Shown in pieces: positions 40,743 to 50,219 of a stretch of DNA of 64,000 nucleotides. The translations under genes were made by a program, and so were the position numbers. Source of the stretch: an uncultured Bacillota bacterium. Lineage in GTDB: Bacteria; Bacillota; Clostridia; Oscillospirales; Oscillospiraceae. Every line of letters starts with the position of its first letter. Within the stretch, counting starts at the first letter, position 1. The stretch lies in NCBI GenBank assembly GCA_947383275.1, contig CANDCW010000004.1, positions 1 through 64,000 of the forward strand, in the 5' to 3' direction. The notes beneath the pieces are model-generated. The model searched no databases and was not told where the DNA came from. It saw nothing but the letters and a program-made list of their open reading frames with translations.

Positions 40743-41682
40743 TGCGCACCTGCCCGATGGCGCCAATCACCATCCGCCGCACCTCTTCCATAGTCCCTTG
40801 TACCATAGCGCCCGCAGCAGCGGCGTGGCCGCCCCCCCCCAACAGGGCACAGACAGCGCTGGCATTCAGGTCGCCGGGGTCGGTGCGCAGGGAAAGCTTC
40901 ACATGTCCGTCCGTGGTCTCCTTCAGAGTAACGCCGTTCTTTACGCCTTCAATCTGGCCGACGAAGGCGGAGATGTCGTCCATGTCACGCTCGCTGGCTC
41001 CCACTTCATCAATCATCGCCCGGGTGAGGAAGACCAGGGCAGTCTGCCCGCCATCCCGCAGCTCCATGCCGGCGGTGAGCAGACCCTCCAATTTCAAGCG
41101 CCTAAAAGTCTTGGTCCGGAAAAACTTCCGGTTGACGGGATAGGGGTTGAAGCCGCTCTCCATCAGCTCAGCTGCGGCTCGATGTGCCTCCGCATCGGTG
41201 TTGCTGTATTGAAAACATCCGCAATCGGTGGAGACGGCCACATAGAGGGCCTCGCCGATCTCCGGGGTAATAGAGGCAAACTGTTTAATAATTTCAAAAA
41301 TCAGTTGACCACATGCGGCCCGTTTGCTGTCCAGGCAGGTCTCTTTGGCAAAAAATTCCTGGGAGGGGTGGTGGTCGATGGCCAGATCCACCCGGTCCAA
41401 ATAGGGCTGCGCCGGGGCAGGAAACAGGCTCTTGGAGGCAATGTCAACTGAAACAACGGTTTCCGGAGTGAATTCCGGCCCGACTGTAAACCCGTCAATA
41501 TAATTGGAAAACAGCTCTGTGACCTCTGGGTTTTCCAAAATATAGGCCGTTTTTCCAATCTGCCGCAGGGCGCGGCAGAGCCCTGCGGCACAGCCGATGG
41601 TGTCGCCGTCGGGGCGGACGTGGGTTAGGATGAGATAACCGTCGTGGGCCGTCAGGAAACCGGCCGCCTGCTGAGAAGTCAT
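40735..41682 (-). CDS. nrnA: DHH-family oligoribonuclease / pAp phosphatase
   Basis: 315 aa. DHH motifs are present (THVRPDGDTIGCAAGL; AIDHHPS; VSTDCGCFQYSNTD) and a DHHA1 domain ends with the Gly-rich LLGGGGHAAAAGA. NrnA degrades nano-RNAs and removes the 3' phosphate of pAp. Its place between rbfA and truB is standard in Firmicutes. Start at 41682 with GAGGAGGG 8 bases upstream. Confidence 0.93.
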   Translation of the reverse strand: MTSQQAAGFLTAHDGYLILTHVRPDGDTIGCAAGLCRALRQIGKTAYILENPEVTELFSNYIDGFTVGPEFTPETVVSVDIASKSLFPAPAQPYLDRVDLAIDHHPSQEFFAKETCLDSKRAACGQLIFEIIKQFASITPEIGEALYVAVSTDCGCFQYSNTDAEAHRAAAELMESGFNPYPVNRKFFRTKTFRRLKLEGLLTAGMELRDGGQTALVFLTRAMIDEVGASERDMDDISAFVGQIEGVKNGVTLKETTDGHVKLSLRTDPGDLNASAVCALLGGGGHAAAAGAMVQGTMEEVRRMVIGAIGQVRNG

Positions 41683-41686
41683 GCCG

Positions 41687-42076
41687 TCAGCCCTCCTCGT
41701 CCAGAATGATGTGCTCGTTGGCCGGGTTGGCAGGCTTAACTACCTCCGGATTGCGGAGCATTTCAAGAATTTTTGCGCCTTTGGCCATGGAGTCGTCCTG
41801 GAAGAAGGAGAGCTCCGGCGTGTGGCGCAGGTTCAGCGCTCGGCCCAGCTCCCGGCGGAGATATCCGGAGGCCGACTTTAGCCCCTTGAGCACCTGCTCG
41901 CTGCCGCCTTTATCCAAAACTGAGACATACACCTTGGCGAATTTCAGGTCGGGGGTTACGTCCACTGCCGTTACTGAGATCATCCCGGTTACCCGGGGGT
42001 CCTTGACTGTGGGAATGAGGACGGCCAGCTCCCGCTGGACCTCCTCGTTGATGCGTCCGATTCGATTGCTTGCCAT
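41687..42076 (-). CDS. rbfA: 30S ribosome-binding factor RbfA
   Basis: 129 aa. A KH-type protein needed for late 16S rRNA 5' end maturation and cold adaptation. Family markers: NRIGRINEEVQRELA, VKDPRVTGMISVTAVDVTPD, LKFAKVYVSVL. Start at 42076 with AGAGGAG 8 bases upstream; a longer in-frame reading lacks a ribosome site. Confidence 0.95.
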   Translation of the reverse strand: MASNRIGRINEEVQRELAVLIPTVKDPRVTGMISVTAVDVTPDLKFAKVYVSVLDKGGSEQVLKGLKSASGYLRRELGRALNLRHTPELSFFQDDSMAKGAKILEMLRNPEVVKPANPANEHIILDEEG

Positions 42077-42090
42077 ATTTGGTTCTCCTC

Positions 42091-42426
42091 TTAAATCGTA
42101 ATGTCGAAGCAAATTTCTTCCGCGGACAGGAACTGTTCCAGCGCTTCCATATCAAAGTCTGCCAGCCTGCCCTGATATCGGGGCGGGCATTTCTTGTTGA
42201 CGTCCCCTACCCAGACGCTCCACAGCTCCAGGCTTTCTCCCTGGGAAAAGTTTTTCTCCAAACAGCCCCGCAGATTCTTCCAATCCTCATTTGCTTTTTC
42301 CGGCGTAAACTCGTACCGGAAGGACTTCATGGGATAGCCCAGCTCTTCCACCGCCTGACGGTAGTAGCTCAGCGTTTCCATCCCTGTCAGCGGCTTATCT
42401 GCGGCCAGAACATAGACACGGCTCAT
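42091..42426 (-). CDS. Small unknown protein between infB and rbfA
   Basis: 111 aa, start ATG at 42426 with GGAGG 7 bases upstream. No family recognised. It begins MSRVYVLAADKPLTG, has no membrane or signal segment, and contains Trp and Cys near WSVWVGDVNKKCPPRY. It sits 14 bases before rbfA in a deeply conserved operon, and its own good ribosome site argues it is real. A hairpin separates it from infB. Confidence 0.78.
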   Translation of the reverse strand: MSRVYVLAADKPLTGMETLSYYRQAVEELGYPMKSFRYEFTPEKANEDWKNLRGCLEKNFSQGESLELWSVWVGDVNKKCPPRYQGRLADFDMEALEQFLSAEEICFDITI

Positions 42427-42450
42427 GACAGCTCCTCCTTAAAAGCAAAG

Positions 42451-42476
42451 CGGGGCGGGCGAATCCGCCCGCCCCG
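42451..42476 (-). terminator. Hairpin downstream of infB
   Basis: 11-bp perfect stem (42451-42461 with 42466-42476), 4-base loop; on the minus strand the tail CTTTGCTTTT follows. It may partly end transcription after infB or mark a processing site inside the operon. Confidence 0.65.
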
Positions 42477-42488
42477 TTGGCTTAACAT

Positions 42489-44864
42489 TTATACCTCAAT
42501 CTGCTCCATCAGGTACGCCTCGATGACGTCGCCCTCCTTGATATCCTGGAACTTCTCAAAGGTGATGCCGCACTCATAGCCCGAGGCGACCTCCTTCACT
42601 GAGTCCTTGAAGCGCTGGAGGGAGGCGATGGCGCCGTCGTAGATGACGATGTTGTCCCGCAGCAGGCGCATCTGCGCGCCCCGCTGCATCTTGCCGTCCA
42701 GCACATAGCAGCCGGCCACCATGCCCACGCCGGTAATGCGGAACACGTTGCGCACTTCGGCCCGGCCCAGGTCTACCTCTTTGAATTTGGGGGCCAGCAT
42801 GCCCTTCATGGCGGCTTCGATCTCGTTGATGGCGTCGTAGATGACCCGGTACATCCGCATGTCCACGCCCATACGGGCGGCGGAGTCCTTGGCGTTGTTG
42901 TCCGGACGGACGTTGAAGCCCACGATGATGGCCCCAGAGGTGCCTGCCAGCATCACATCGCTCTCGCTGATGGCGCCCACGGCGCAGTGGATCACCCGCA
43001 CCCGGACCTCCTCGTTGGTCAGCTTCTCCAGGGACGCCTTGACAGCCTCGGCGGAGCCCTGGACGTCCGCCTTGACGATGACGTTCAGGTTCTTCATCTC
43101 GCCGTCCTGGATCTGGCTGAACAGATCCTCCAGCGTAACCTTACCCACCGAACTGTGGATGGCGTCCTTCCGTTCGGTTTTGCGCTGCTCTACCAGCTCG
43201 CGGGCCATACGCTCGTCGGCCACGGCGTGGAAGTCGTCTCCCGCGCCGGGCACCTCGCCCATGCCGATAATCTCAACCGGCACGGAGGGCCCCGCCTGGG
43301 TGAGCTTCCGGCCCCGGGCGTCGGTCATGGCGCGGACGCGGCCCACGGCGGTGCCCGCGATAATCACGTCGCCCTGTTTCAATGTGCCGTTCTGCACCAG
43401 CAGGGTGGCCACCGGGCCCCGGCCCTTGTCCAGCCGGGCCTCAATGACCGCGCCGTGGGCGGAGCGGTTGGGGTTGGCCTTCAGCTCCTGCACCTCGGCG
43501 GTGAGCACCACCATGTCCAGCAGGTTGTCAATGCCCATGCCGGTCTTGGCGGAAATGGGGCATACAATGGTCTCGCCGCCCCACTCCTCGGGGACCAGCT
43601 CATACTCGGTGAGCTGCTGCATGATGCGGTCGGGGTTGGCCGCAGGTTTATCCATCTTGTTAATGGCCACGATGATGGGGATATTGGCCGCCTTGGCGTG
43701 GTTGATGGACTCCACGGTCTGGGGCATAATGCCGTCGTCGGCGGCGACAACCAGGATGGCCACGTCGGTAATCATGGCGCCCCGCGCCCGCATGGCGGTA
43801 AAGGCCTCGTGGCCGGGGGTGTCCAGGAAGGTGACGGTGTGGTCCTTCACGTTCACCTGATATGCGCCGATGTGCTGCGTGATGCCGCCCGCCTCGCCGG
43901 ATACCACGTTGGCGTGGCGGATGTAGTCCAGCAAGGAGGTTTTGCCGTGATCCACGTGGCCCATGACTACCACCACAGGGGCGCGGGACTCCAGGTCCTC
44001 CGCTTTATCCTCGGCGGTGTCGATGAGGCGCTCTTCAATGGTGATGATGACCTCCTTCTCCACCTTGCAGCCCATCTCCTCGGCGATGATGGCTGCGGTG
44101 TCGAAGTCGATGATGTCGGACAGGGAGGCCATCACGCCGTTTTTAATCAGGCATTTGACCACCTCTGCGCCGGTCTTCTTCATGCGGGAGGCCAGCTCGC
44201 CCACGCCGATCTCATCGGGGATAAGCACCCTGACGGGGGCCTTTTTGGCGATTTCCAGCTGAAGGCGGCGCATCCGGTCCTGTTCCTCCTGACGGCGCTT
44301 GCTGCCGAAATTCCTGCCGTTTTGCTGGCGGCCCCGCTGGTTTTGCTTTTGCAGCTTCTGCTTGCCGCCCCGCATGTCCTGGCGGCGCTGGTCGGTAAAG
44401 TTCTCCAGCCGCTCGTCGTATTTTTCCAGATTGACCGCCGGACCGCCCCGGGTGTCCACCACCTTTTTCTGAGGGACCTTGGAGGCGGGCTTCTGGACGG
44501 GGGCGGGCTTGGCCTCCTCCTTCTTTTCAGGCTGCTGTTTGCCGCCCTGTCCCTGGGGACGGTCCTTCTTTTCTGCCTTGTCCGCCTTGGGGGTGGGCTT
44601 GGCCTCCGCCTTGGGGACGGCCTCCTTTTTCACCTCGGGCTCGTGGTAGACGTCGGCATAGACCGACTCGATGGAGGCGATCTGATTGTGCTGGGTCAGG
44701 TATTCGAAGACGAGGGACAGCTCCTCGTCGGTGAGGGGCTGCATATGGTTTTTGGGCGGGTGGCCATACTGGGTCAGGATGTCCATGATCTCCTTGGAGG
44801 GTAGCGCCTTGCCATGTTTGGAGAAGTCTTTGGCCAGCTTATGGACGGGATATTTAATCATCAT
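42489..44864 (-). CDS. infB: Translation initiation factor IF-2
   Basis: 791 aa. The GTPase domain has G1 GHVDHGKTS (about residue 300), [11 protein letters not shown] (G3) and NKMDKP (G4). An N-terminal IF2_N domain ([14 protein letters not shown]) and a Lys/Pro/Gln-rich linker come first; domains II-IV follow. It places initiator tRNA on the 30S subunit. Start at ATG 44864, 9 bases after AGGTG. Confidence 0.97.
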   Translation of the reverse strand: MMIKYPVHKLAKDFSKHGKALPSKEIMDILTQYGHPPKNHMQPLTDEELSLVFEYLTQHNQIASIESVYADVYHEPEVKKEAVPKAEAKPTPKADKAEKKDRPQGQGGKQQPEKKEEAKPAPVQKPASKVPQKKVVDTRGGPAVNLEKYDERLENFTDQRRQDMRGGKQKLQKQNQRGRQQNGRNFGSKRRQEEQDRMRRLQLEIAKKAPVRVLIPDEIGVGELASRMKKTGAEVVKCLIKNGVMASLSDIIDFDTAAIIAEEMGCKVEKEVIITIEERLIDTAEDKAEDLESRAPVVVVMGHVDHGKTSLLDYIRHANVVSGEAGGITQHIGAYQVNVKDHTVTFLDTPGHEAFTAMRARGAMITDVAILVVAADDGIMPQTVESINHAKAANIPIIVAINKMDKPAANPDRIMQQLTEYELVPEEWGGETIVCPISAKTGMGIDNLLDMVVLTAEVQELKANPNRSAHGAVIEARLDKGRGPVATLLVQNGTLKQGDVIIAGTAVGRVRAMTDARGRKLTQAGPSVPVEIIGMGEVPGAGDDFHAVADERMARELVEQRKTERKDAIHSSVGKVTLEDLFSQIQDGEMKNLNVIVKADVQGSAEAVKASLEKLTNEEVRVRVIHCAVGAISESDVMLAGTSGAIIVGFNVRPDNNAKDSAARMGVDMRMYRVIYDAINEIEAAMKGMLAPKFKEVDLGRAEVRNVFRITGVGMVAGCYVLDGKMQRGAQMRLLRDNIVIYDGAIASLQRFKDSVKEVASGYECGITFEKFQDIKEGDVIEAYLMEQIEV

Positions 44865-44884
44865 AGATGGAAGCACCTCGTTTC

Positions 44885-45490
44885 TCAGGGTTTACGGAAC
44901 TTGCCGGTAAGACGGCGTCCGCCGGGACCGTGGTTGGGACTGCGCTGTGATTCAGCCTGGGCGGCAGGGCCGTCTTTGGGACGGCGGCGCGCCTTATGCG
45001 GCCCGGGCTTGCCCCGCTGGGGCGGGGGCGCCTCTTCTTTGGGCGGGGGAGGCGGCGCCCAGGGCTTTCGCCCGCCTTGGCGGAGGTTTTTCTCATGCTG
45101 CCGCTGCTCCTTCTGCCGCAGGAGCACCCGGTTGGCCTTGTCCCGGAGCTGCCGGGCGGCGGGACCGTATTTGTCCGGGTCGCGGGAGGCCAGCTTTTCC
45201 ACCACGGCGGCGGCGAAGCCGGCGTCGGTGAGGGCCAGCATGGCGCAGGAGGACCGGCCCAGGATAAAGCCCAGCTGGGCTTTGCTGAAGGGCGTCTCCA
45301 GCCACAAAACATTTCCCGCCTCGCCGAAGTGGGCTGCCCGGCGGCGGGAGTTGGGAGCAGCGTCAGCCGCCAGCAGCACCAGCCGCGCCTGACGTGCCCG
45401 GCAGGCGGCCCCCACGGGCTCCTCGCCGACTTCCAGCCGCCCCGCCTTTTTGGCCAGGCCCAGCAGATGGAGGCTCGGATCATTGGGCAT
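44885..45490 (-). CDS. L7Ae/L30e-type RNA-binding protein with long basic tail (YlxQ-like)
   Basis: 201 aa. Residues ~1-105 are the L7Ae/L30e fold ([39 protein letters not shown]), as in the YlxQ kink-turn-binding proteins found between rnpM and infB. Beyond that is a ~90-residue low-complexity, Pro/Lys/Arg-rich tail (e.g. [18 protein letters not shown]) not present in ordinary ~100-aa family members. Another frame is also open across this stretch because of the base composition; this frame carries the family match and overlaps rnpM in a normal way. Confidence 0.88.
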   Translation of the reverse strand: MPNDPSLHLLGLAKKAGRLEVGEEPVGAACRARQARLVLLAADAAPNSRRRAAHFGEAGNVLWLETPFSKAQLGFILGRSSCAMLALTDAGFAAAVVEKLASRDPDKYGPAARQLRDKANRVLLRQKEQRQHEKNLRQGGRKPWAPPPPPKEEAPPPQRGKPGPHKARRRPKDGPAAQAESQRSPNHGPGGRRLTGKFRKP

Positions 45491-45758
45491 CAGGCGGCAC
45501 CTCCTTCATCTGGGCCTCCAGATTCTCCCACACCTCGTCCAGAATCAGGGAGGAAAAGGCCCGCTCCAGGGCCCGGTTCTTCCGGGCCCGCTTCAGGCAC
45601 TCCGGGTTAGGGCACACATAGGCCCCCCGGCCGGGCAGCTTGCCCTTGAAGTCCAGGGACACCGGCCCCTCCGGTGGTTTTACCAGCCGGATCAGCGCTC
45701 GTTTTTCTTTCATCTCCCGGCAGCCAACGCATTGGCGCATGGGTATTTTCTTGGGCAA
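45480..45758 (-). CDS. rnpM: RNase P modulator RnpM (YlxR/DUF448)
   Basis: 92 aa. The motif MRQCVGCREMKEKRALIRLV and GRGAYVCPNPECLKRARKN define YlxR, reported to bind the RNase P RNA and modulate its activity. It sits between nusA and the L7Ae gene, its usual place, and overlaps the latter by 11 bp. Confidence 0.95.
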   Translation of the reverse strand: MPKKIPMRQCVGCREMKEKRALIRLVKPPEGPVSLDFKGKLPGRGAYVCPNPECLKRARKNRALERAFSSLILDEVWENLEAQMKEVPPDAQ

Positions 45759-45779
45759 GGCTCTTCCCCCTTTGAGGTC

Positions 45780-46991
45780 TTAGTTCTCTTCCTGTTCCGT
45801 GCCGTCTCCCGGCTCCACGGCCGCTTCGGCCTCCGCAGTCCCGTCCTCAGCTGGAGTGGCGCCTTCAGGGGCCTCAATGGGCTCCAAAGGGGCGGAGGCG
45901 GGCTTGATATCGATCTTATATCCTGTGAGCTTGGCGGCAAGGCGGGCGTTCTGGCCCTCCTTGCCGATGGCCAGGGACAGCTGGTCGTCGGGGACCACCA
46001 CCCGGCAGCTCTTAACGTCGCCGGCGGAGGGCAGCTCCTCCACGCTCAGCACATCGGCGGGGGAGAGGGCGGCAGCGATATACTCCGCCGGGTTTTCAGA
46101 CCAGCGGATAATGTCGATCTTTTCCCCCTTGAGCTCCTCTACAATGGTGTTCACCCGGGCCCCCCGGGGGCCGACGCAGGCGCCGATGGGGTCCACGTTG
46201 GGGTCGGGGGACCACACGGCCATCTTGGTGCGGGAGCCGGCCTCCCGGGCCACGGAGCGGATCTCCACGGTGCCGTCGTAGACCTCGGGGACCTCCAGCT
46301 CAAACAGCCGCTTGACCAGGCCGGGGTGGGTGCGGGAAATGAGCACCTGGGGGCCCTTGGTGGCCTTGCGGACCTCCACCACGTATACCTTGAGCCTCTG
46401 GCCCTCCACGTAGCGCTCCCCCTTCACCTGCTCCCCGGAGCCCAGGTAGGCGTCGGTAAACTCGGAACCGGAGTGCAGCCGCAGGGAGACCGACCCGTTT
46501 CGGGGGTCGATGCGGGTGACGGCGCCGGTCAGCAGTTCGTGCTCCTTGGTGGAGAACTCGTCGTAGATCATCCCCTGCTCCGCCTCGCGGATGCCCTGGA
46601 TGATGACCTGCCGGGCGGTCTGGGCCGCGATGCGGCCGAAGGACCGGGCCTTGACCTCCATGCGCACCATGTCGCCCACCTCGGCCTGGGGCAGGGAGCG
46701 GCGGGCCTCGTCCAGGCTGATCTCGACGGCGGGGTTGTCAACCTCCTCCACGATTTCCTTTTTCAGGTACAAACGGACGGTGCAGGTGGCCTCGTCGGCC
46801 TCGATGACCAGGTTTTCGCCCACGCCCTCGTGGTCCCGGCGGTAGGCGGACAGCAGGGCCTGGGTCACCTTCTCCATCATATAGCCGGGCTTGATGCCTT
46901 TTTCCTGCTCGATCTGATGGATTGCCTCAAAAAATTCCTTGCCGTCCATCTCGTTGCTGTTGACGGCTTTTTTTGTTACACGTTTTGCCAC
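45780..46991 (-). CDS. nusA: Transcription termination/antitermination factor NusA
   Basis: 403 aa. N-terminal RNA-polymerase-binding domain (MMEKVTQALLSAYRRD), S1 domain (LLTGAVTRIDPRNGSVSLRL), then two KH domains (GACVGPRGARVNTIVEEL; LAIGKEGQNARLAAKLTGY), and an acidic Glu/Ala-rich tail. It controls pausing, termination and antitermination. The start is set as GTG 46991, 9 bases after AGGAGG. Confidence 0.95.
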   Translation of the reverse strand: MAKRVTKKAVNSNEMDGKEFFEAIHQIEQEKGIKPGYMMEKVTQALLSAYRRDHEGVGENLVIEADEATCTVRLYLKKEIVEEVDNPAVEISLDEARRSLPQAEVGDMVRMEVKARSFGRIAAQTARQVIIQGIREAEQGMIYDEFSTKEHELLTGAVTRIDPRNGSVSLRLHSGSEFTDAYLGSGEQVKGERYVEGQRLKVYVVEVRKATKGPQVLISRTHPGLVKRLFELEVPEVYDGTVEIRSVAREAGSRTKMAVWSPDPNVDPIGACVGPRGARVNTIVEELKGEKIDIIRWSENPAEYIAAALSPADVLSVEELPSAGDVKSCRVVVPDDQLSLAIGKEGQNARLAAKLTGYKIDIKPASAPLEPIEAPEGATPAEDGTAEAEAAVEPGDGTEQEEN

Positions 46992-47010
46992 GGTGTTCTT
47001 CCTCCTAAAG

Positions 47011-47466
47011 TCAGACCCGCAGGTACAGCCGTACCAGCGCGATTTCCTGTTTGGTAAATATGGCATCCACGCCGTTTATGTCCAGGGTGACGGCCCCGTC
47101 CTCATAGCCCTTGAGCGTGCCCACAAACTCCTTGCGGCCCTCCCGCGGGCGGTAGAGCCGGACCTCCACCTCCGCGCCCTGGAAGATGGCGAAATGCTCA
47201 GGCTTTTTCAGCGCCCGGTCGGCTCCGGCGGAGGAGACCTCAAAGGTGTAGCTGCCCTCAATGGGATCGGCCTCGTCCAGCAGGTCGGACAAGGGGCGGG
47301 AGACGGCCTCGCAGTCGTCGATGGACACGCCGCCCTCCCTGTCGATAAAGACCCGGAGGAACCACGTTCCGGCCTCCTTCACGTATTCCACGTCCCAAAG
47401 GGTGCAGCCGGCCGCCTCCACTATGGGGAGGGCCAGGGCGGCAACCGCGTCGGTCAATTTAGCCAT
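47011..47466 (-). CDS. rimP: Ribosome maturation factor RimP
   Basis: 151 aa. Needed for 30S subunit maturation. Family segments: LALPIVEAAGCTLWDVEYVK, LRVFIDREGGVSIDDCEAVS and YTFEVSSAGADRAL. First gene of the long translation operon, with AGGAGG 10 bases before the ATG and a structured leader upstream. Confidence 0.95.
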   Translation of the reverse strand: MAKLTDAVAALALPIVEAAGCTLWDVEYVKEAGTWFLRVFIDREGGVSIDDCEAVSRPLSDLLDEADPIEGSYTFEVSSAGADRALKKPEHFAIFQGAEVEVRLYRPREGRKEFVGTLKGYEDGAVTLDINGVDAIFTKQEIALVRLYLRV

Positions 47467-47512
47467 AACGGTAAAACCTCCTGAAAACCGGGGTCAGCCG
47501 GTTTTTTCCATT

Positions 47513-47540
47513 AAAAAGAGCGGAGCCACAACCCCACTCT
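47513..47540 (-). promoter_or_regulatory. Stem-loop with T-run in the rimP-nusA leader (candidate attenuator)
   Basis: Minus strand AGAGTGGGG, loop TTGTGG, CTCCGCTCT (9 pairs, two of them G-U), then TTTT. It lies between the operon promoter and rimP, so it can act as an intrinsic terminator in the leader. Since NusA itself is encoded downstream, feedback on termination is a natural idea (inference). Confidence 0.65.
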
Positions 47541-47567
47541 GTCAATACCACTTTACATTCCAGATAT

Positions 47568-47596
47568 ACTATACCACACTGTGCGCCGGATTGCAA
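47568..47596 (-). promoter_or_regulatory. Promoter of the rimP-nusA-infB-ribF operon
   Basis: Minus strand TTGCAA (47596-47591), 17-base spacer, TATAGT (47573-47568). The rest of 47597-47769 shows nothing further that I can assign firmly; CATACTA at 47715-47721 resembles a forespore sigma -10 but lacks a -35 at normal spacing. Confidence 0.65.
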
Positions 47597-47769
47597 GGGA
47601 TTCCGGCGAAGTTTTTTCCAAAAAGACGGGCGGCTTCCAATAGTTTTCCGTCAAATACGGTCAAAAAATCCAATTTGGCCGCTCATTTCCGGAGTGAATC
47701 CATCCAATCAGGCACATACTACTCCGCGGATGGGACTTCCGTGAAAACAATAAGCGGGAGGATTTTTCA

Positions 47770-48231
47770 ATGAAAAAGAACATTGCGGTTCTGGCCCTGG
47801 CTCTCACCCTGGCCGGTTCGCTGGTGGCTTGCAGCAATCGGGACCCCAATACCGGCGCCGGCGGCAGTGTGGGCAATAACAGCGGCGCAACCTCCGGGAC
47901 CAACGGCTCCAACGGTACGGCCGGCAGCACCTCGGGCAGTACGTCTGGTACCGCCGGTACGGTCAGCCGCCGCTATGGCAGCGAAAGCATCTACAACGGC
48001 CGCAGCTACTTTGATGACGGCCGCTACACCGCCGGAACCAATGGCCAGGTTTACGGCAGGGACAACAGCACGGCAGCCCGCGACCTGACCCGGGACGCCC
48101 GGGACATTGTTCGGGATACCGGCGACGCTATTGGCGATGTGGGCCGGTCCATCGGCGATGTTATCACCGGCACAGACGCCTACTCCGGCACACCCAGCTG
48201 GGAGCCTGACTCCAGCGCGGTCCGGTATTAA
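47770..48231 (+). CDS. Small lipoprotein of unknown function
   Basis: 153 aa. Signal peptide with lipobox LVAC (Cys21), then a Gly/Ser/Thr/Asn-rich linker (~residues 25-65) and a C-terminal part with repeated basic-acidic units (RDLTRDARDIVRDTGDAIGD). Probably a membrane-anchored lipoprotein with a flexible stalk. A resemblance to spore-associated lipoproteins of the YhcN/YlaJ kind is possible but not demonstrated. GGGAGG precedes the ATG by 8 bases. Confidence 0.8.
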   Translation: MKKNIAVLALALTLAGSLVACSNRDPNTGAGGSVGNNSGATSGTNGSNGTAGSTSGSTSGTAGTVSRRYGSESIYNGRSYFDDGRYTAGTNGQVYGRDNSTAARDLTRDARDIVRDTGDAIGDVGRSIGDVITGTDAYSGTPSWEPDSSAVRY

Positions 48232-48237
48232 CAAGGG

Positions 48238-48277
48238 GCGGGACGGGTTAAACACCCGTCCCGCGCCTTTATTTTTT
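48238..48277. terminator. Intrinsic terminator after the lipoprotein gene
   Basis: 11-bp stem (48238-48248 with 48254-48264), 5-base loop, then a T-rich tail (48268-48277) on the plus strand. The convergent radical SAM gene ends just inside it. Confidence 0.85.
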
Positions 48278-50206
48278 CTTTTTCGGCTTTGCCCAGCCCT
48301 TTTTGCGGACCGGCCGGGCGGGCTTTCCCGTACCCTCCTCCCGCGGGCGGGGCCCAAATGCTTGCCGCCTATGTGCGCCTGCGGCCTGCGGGGGAGGGGC
48401 TTTGTCAGGTTTGATCAGGCAGTGTTTGCCATAGCCGGTCAGTTCCTCGCGGCCCGTCCTGCGGAGGGCTTCCAGCACCAGCTTCCGGTTTTGAGGCTTG
48501 CGCCACTGCATCAAAGCGCGCTGGAGGGCTTTGTCGTGGGGCGTTTTGGGGACAAATACCGGCTCCATGGTCCGGGGATCCAGGCCGGTGTGCCACATGC
48601 AGGTGGCCAGCGTGCCGGGGGTGGGGTAGAAGTCCTGGACCTGCTCGGGCATATGGCCCTGCCTATTGAGCCACTCCGCCAGGCGCACCGCATCCTCCAG
48701 TGTGCACCCGGGGTGGGAGGAGATCAGGTAAGGCACCAGGAACTGCTCCTTGCCGTAGCGGCGGTTAAGCCTGTTATATTTCTCACGGAACTTCTCATAA
48801 ACCTCGATGTGGGGCTTGCCCATATAGTCCAGGGTGTGGGCCACGCAGTGCTCCGGGGCCACCTTGAGCTGGCCCGAGATGTGGTGTTGGATCAGGTCGG
48901 TAAAAAACTCCCCGCTGGGGTCTTTCATCAGGTAGTCGAACCGAATGCCCGACCGGATGAACACCTTCTTCACCTTGGGAATCTCCCGGAGCTTGCGCAG
49001 GAGGAGCATGTAGTCGGTGTGGTTGGCGTCCAGATTGGGGCAGGGCTCCGGAGCCAGGCAGGCTCGGTCGCGGCACATGCCGTGTTTCAGCTGCTTTTGG
49101 CAGGAGGGGCGGCGGAAGGTGGCCGACGGCCCGCCCACATCGTGGATGTAGCCCTTGAAGCCGGGGTGTTGGGTAAGGGCCTTCACCTCCCGGATAACGC
49201 TTTCGTGGCTGCGGCAGGAGACGGTGCGCCCCTGATGGAAGGCCAGCGAACAGAAGTTGCACGCCCCGAAGCACCCCCGGTTGTGGGTGACGGAAAAGCG
49301 CACCTCCTCAATGGCGGGGACGCCGCCCTGGCTGTCGTACATAGGATGGGGCTCCCGGACGTAGGGCAGCTCAGCTACCCGGTCCAGCTCCGCTGTGGAC
49401 AGCGGATACGCGGGCGGGTTGACAATGAGGAACCGGTCCCCGTGCTTCTGGATAACGGCCCTGCCGGATACGGCGTCGTGCTCCTGGTACTCAATCATGT
49501 TGGCCCGGGCGTAGGAGCGCTTGGAGGCGGACACCTCCTCAAACGAGGGGACCTCCACCCGGGGGTAGGCGCAGACACCGGGATAGCCCGCAGCCACGCA
49601 GGTTCCCCGCACATCGGTGATTTCCCCCACCGGGGTGCCGGAGGCCAGCCGGGCGGCAATCTCCAGGGTGGCCGCCTCCCCCATGCCGTAGGTGAGGATG
49701 TCCGCCTGGGCGTCGAAGAGGACGGAGCGGCGCACCTTGTCCTCCCAGTAATCGTAGTGGGCGAAGCGGCGCAGGCTGGCCTCCAGCCCGCCAATGACAA
49801 TGGGGATATTTCCAAATGCCTCCCGCACCCGGTTGGAGTAGACCACTGTTGCACGGTCGGGCCGCAGGCCGGCCCTGCGGCCGGGGGAGTAGGCGTCGTC
49901 GTGCCGGCGCTTTTTGGCGGCGGTGTAGTGGGCTACCATGGAGTCGATGTTTCCCGCGCCGATGAGCACGCCCAGCCGTGGACGGCCCAGCGAGGCGAAC
50001 GCGTCCGGGCTGCGCCAGTCTGGCTGGGCCAGAACAGCCACCCGCCAGCCCTCCGCCTCCAGAATGCGCCCAATGATGGCCGCGCCGAAGGAGGGGTGGT
50101 CCACATAGGCGTCGCCGGTGATGAGCAGGAAGTCATAAAAATCCCACCCGCGGAGGTCCATATCCTCTCGGCTGACGGGGAGGAATAGGGCGCGGTCAAA
50201 GGCCAT
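48269..50206 (-). CDS. YgiQ family radical SAM protein
   Basis: 645 aa. The [4Fe-4S] site for S-adenosylmethionine is CFGACNFC (a CxxxCxxC motif). The N-terminal region (FLPVSREDMDLRGWDFYDFL) and PCPNLDANHTDYM are typical of the large YgiQ family, whose reaction is unknown. The C-terminus ends in a basic, Lys-rich tail. Start set at 50206 with GGGAGG 8 bases upstream; it follows the phosphatase-GNAT gene by 13 bases, so the two are probably co-transcribed. Confidence 0.9.
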   Translation of the reverse strand: MAFDRALFLPVSREDMDLRGWDFYDFLLITGDAYVDHPSFGAAIIGRILEAEGWRVAVLAQPDWRSPDAFASLGRPRLGVLIGAGNIDSMVAHYTAAKKRRHDDAYSPGRRAGLRPDRATVVYSNRVREAFGNIPIVIGGLEASLRRFAHYDYWEDKVRRSVLFDAQADILTYGMGEAATLEIAARLASGTPVGEITDVRGTCVAAGYPGVCAYPRVEVPSFEEVSASKRSYARANMIEYQEHDAVSGRAVIQKHGDRFLIVNPPAYPLSTAELDRVAELPYVREPHPMYDSQGGVPAIEEVRFSVTHNRGCFGACNFCSLAFHQGRTVSCRSHESVIREVKALTQHPGFKGYIHDVGGPSATFRRPSCQKQLKHGMCRDRACLAPEPCPNLDANHTDYMLLLRKLREIPKVKKVFIRSGIRFDYLMKDPSGEFFTDLIQHHISGQLKVAPEHCVAHTLDYMGKPHIEVYEKFREKYNRLNRRYGKEQFLVPYLISSHPGCTLEDAVRLAEWLNRQGHMPEQVQDFYPTPGTLATCMWHTGLDPRTMEPVFVPKTPHDKALQRALMQWRKPQNRKLVLEALRRTGREELTGYGKHCLIKPDKAPPPQAAGAHRRQAFGPRPREEGTGKPARPVRKKGWAKPKKKK

Positions 50207-50219
50207 GAGAGATTCCTCC

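Noticed and set aside
42987..44804. A 605-codon plus-strand frame opposite infB
   Set aside because: Antisense shadow of infB; composition rich in His, Gly and Leu as expected from reversed GC-rich codons.
44854..45483. A second minus-strand frame of 209 codons overlapping the L7Ae gene
   Set aside because: Same strand but another frame with no recognisable domain; the L7Ae frame explains the region.
47694..47721. Possible forespore sigma (SigG/SigF) promoter for the lipoprotein gene
   Set aside because: CATACTA fits a -10, but the nearest -35-like GAATC is only 14 bases away, short of the usual spacing.
48107..50188. A 693-codon plus-strand frame opposite the YgiQ gene
   Set aside because: Antisense shadow; the radical SAM motif and ribosome site are on the minus strand.
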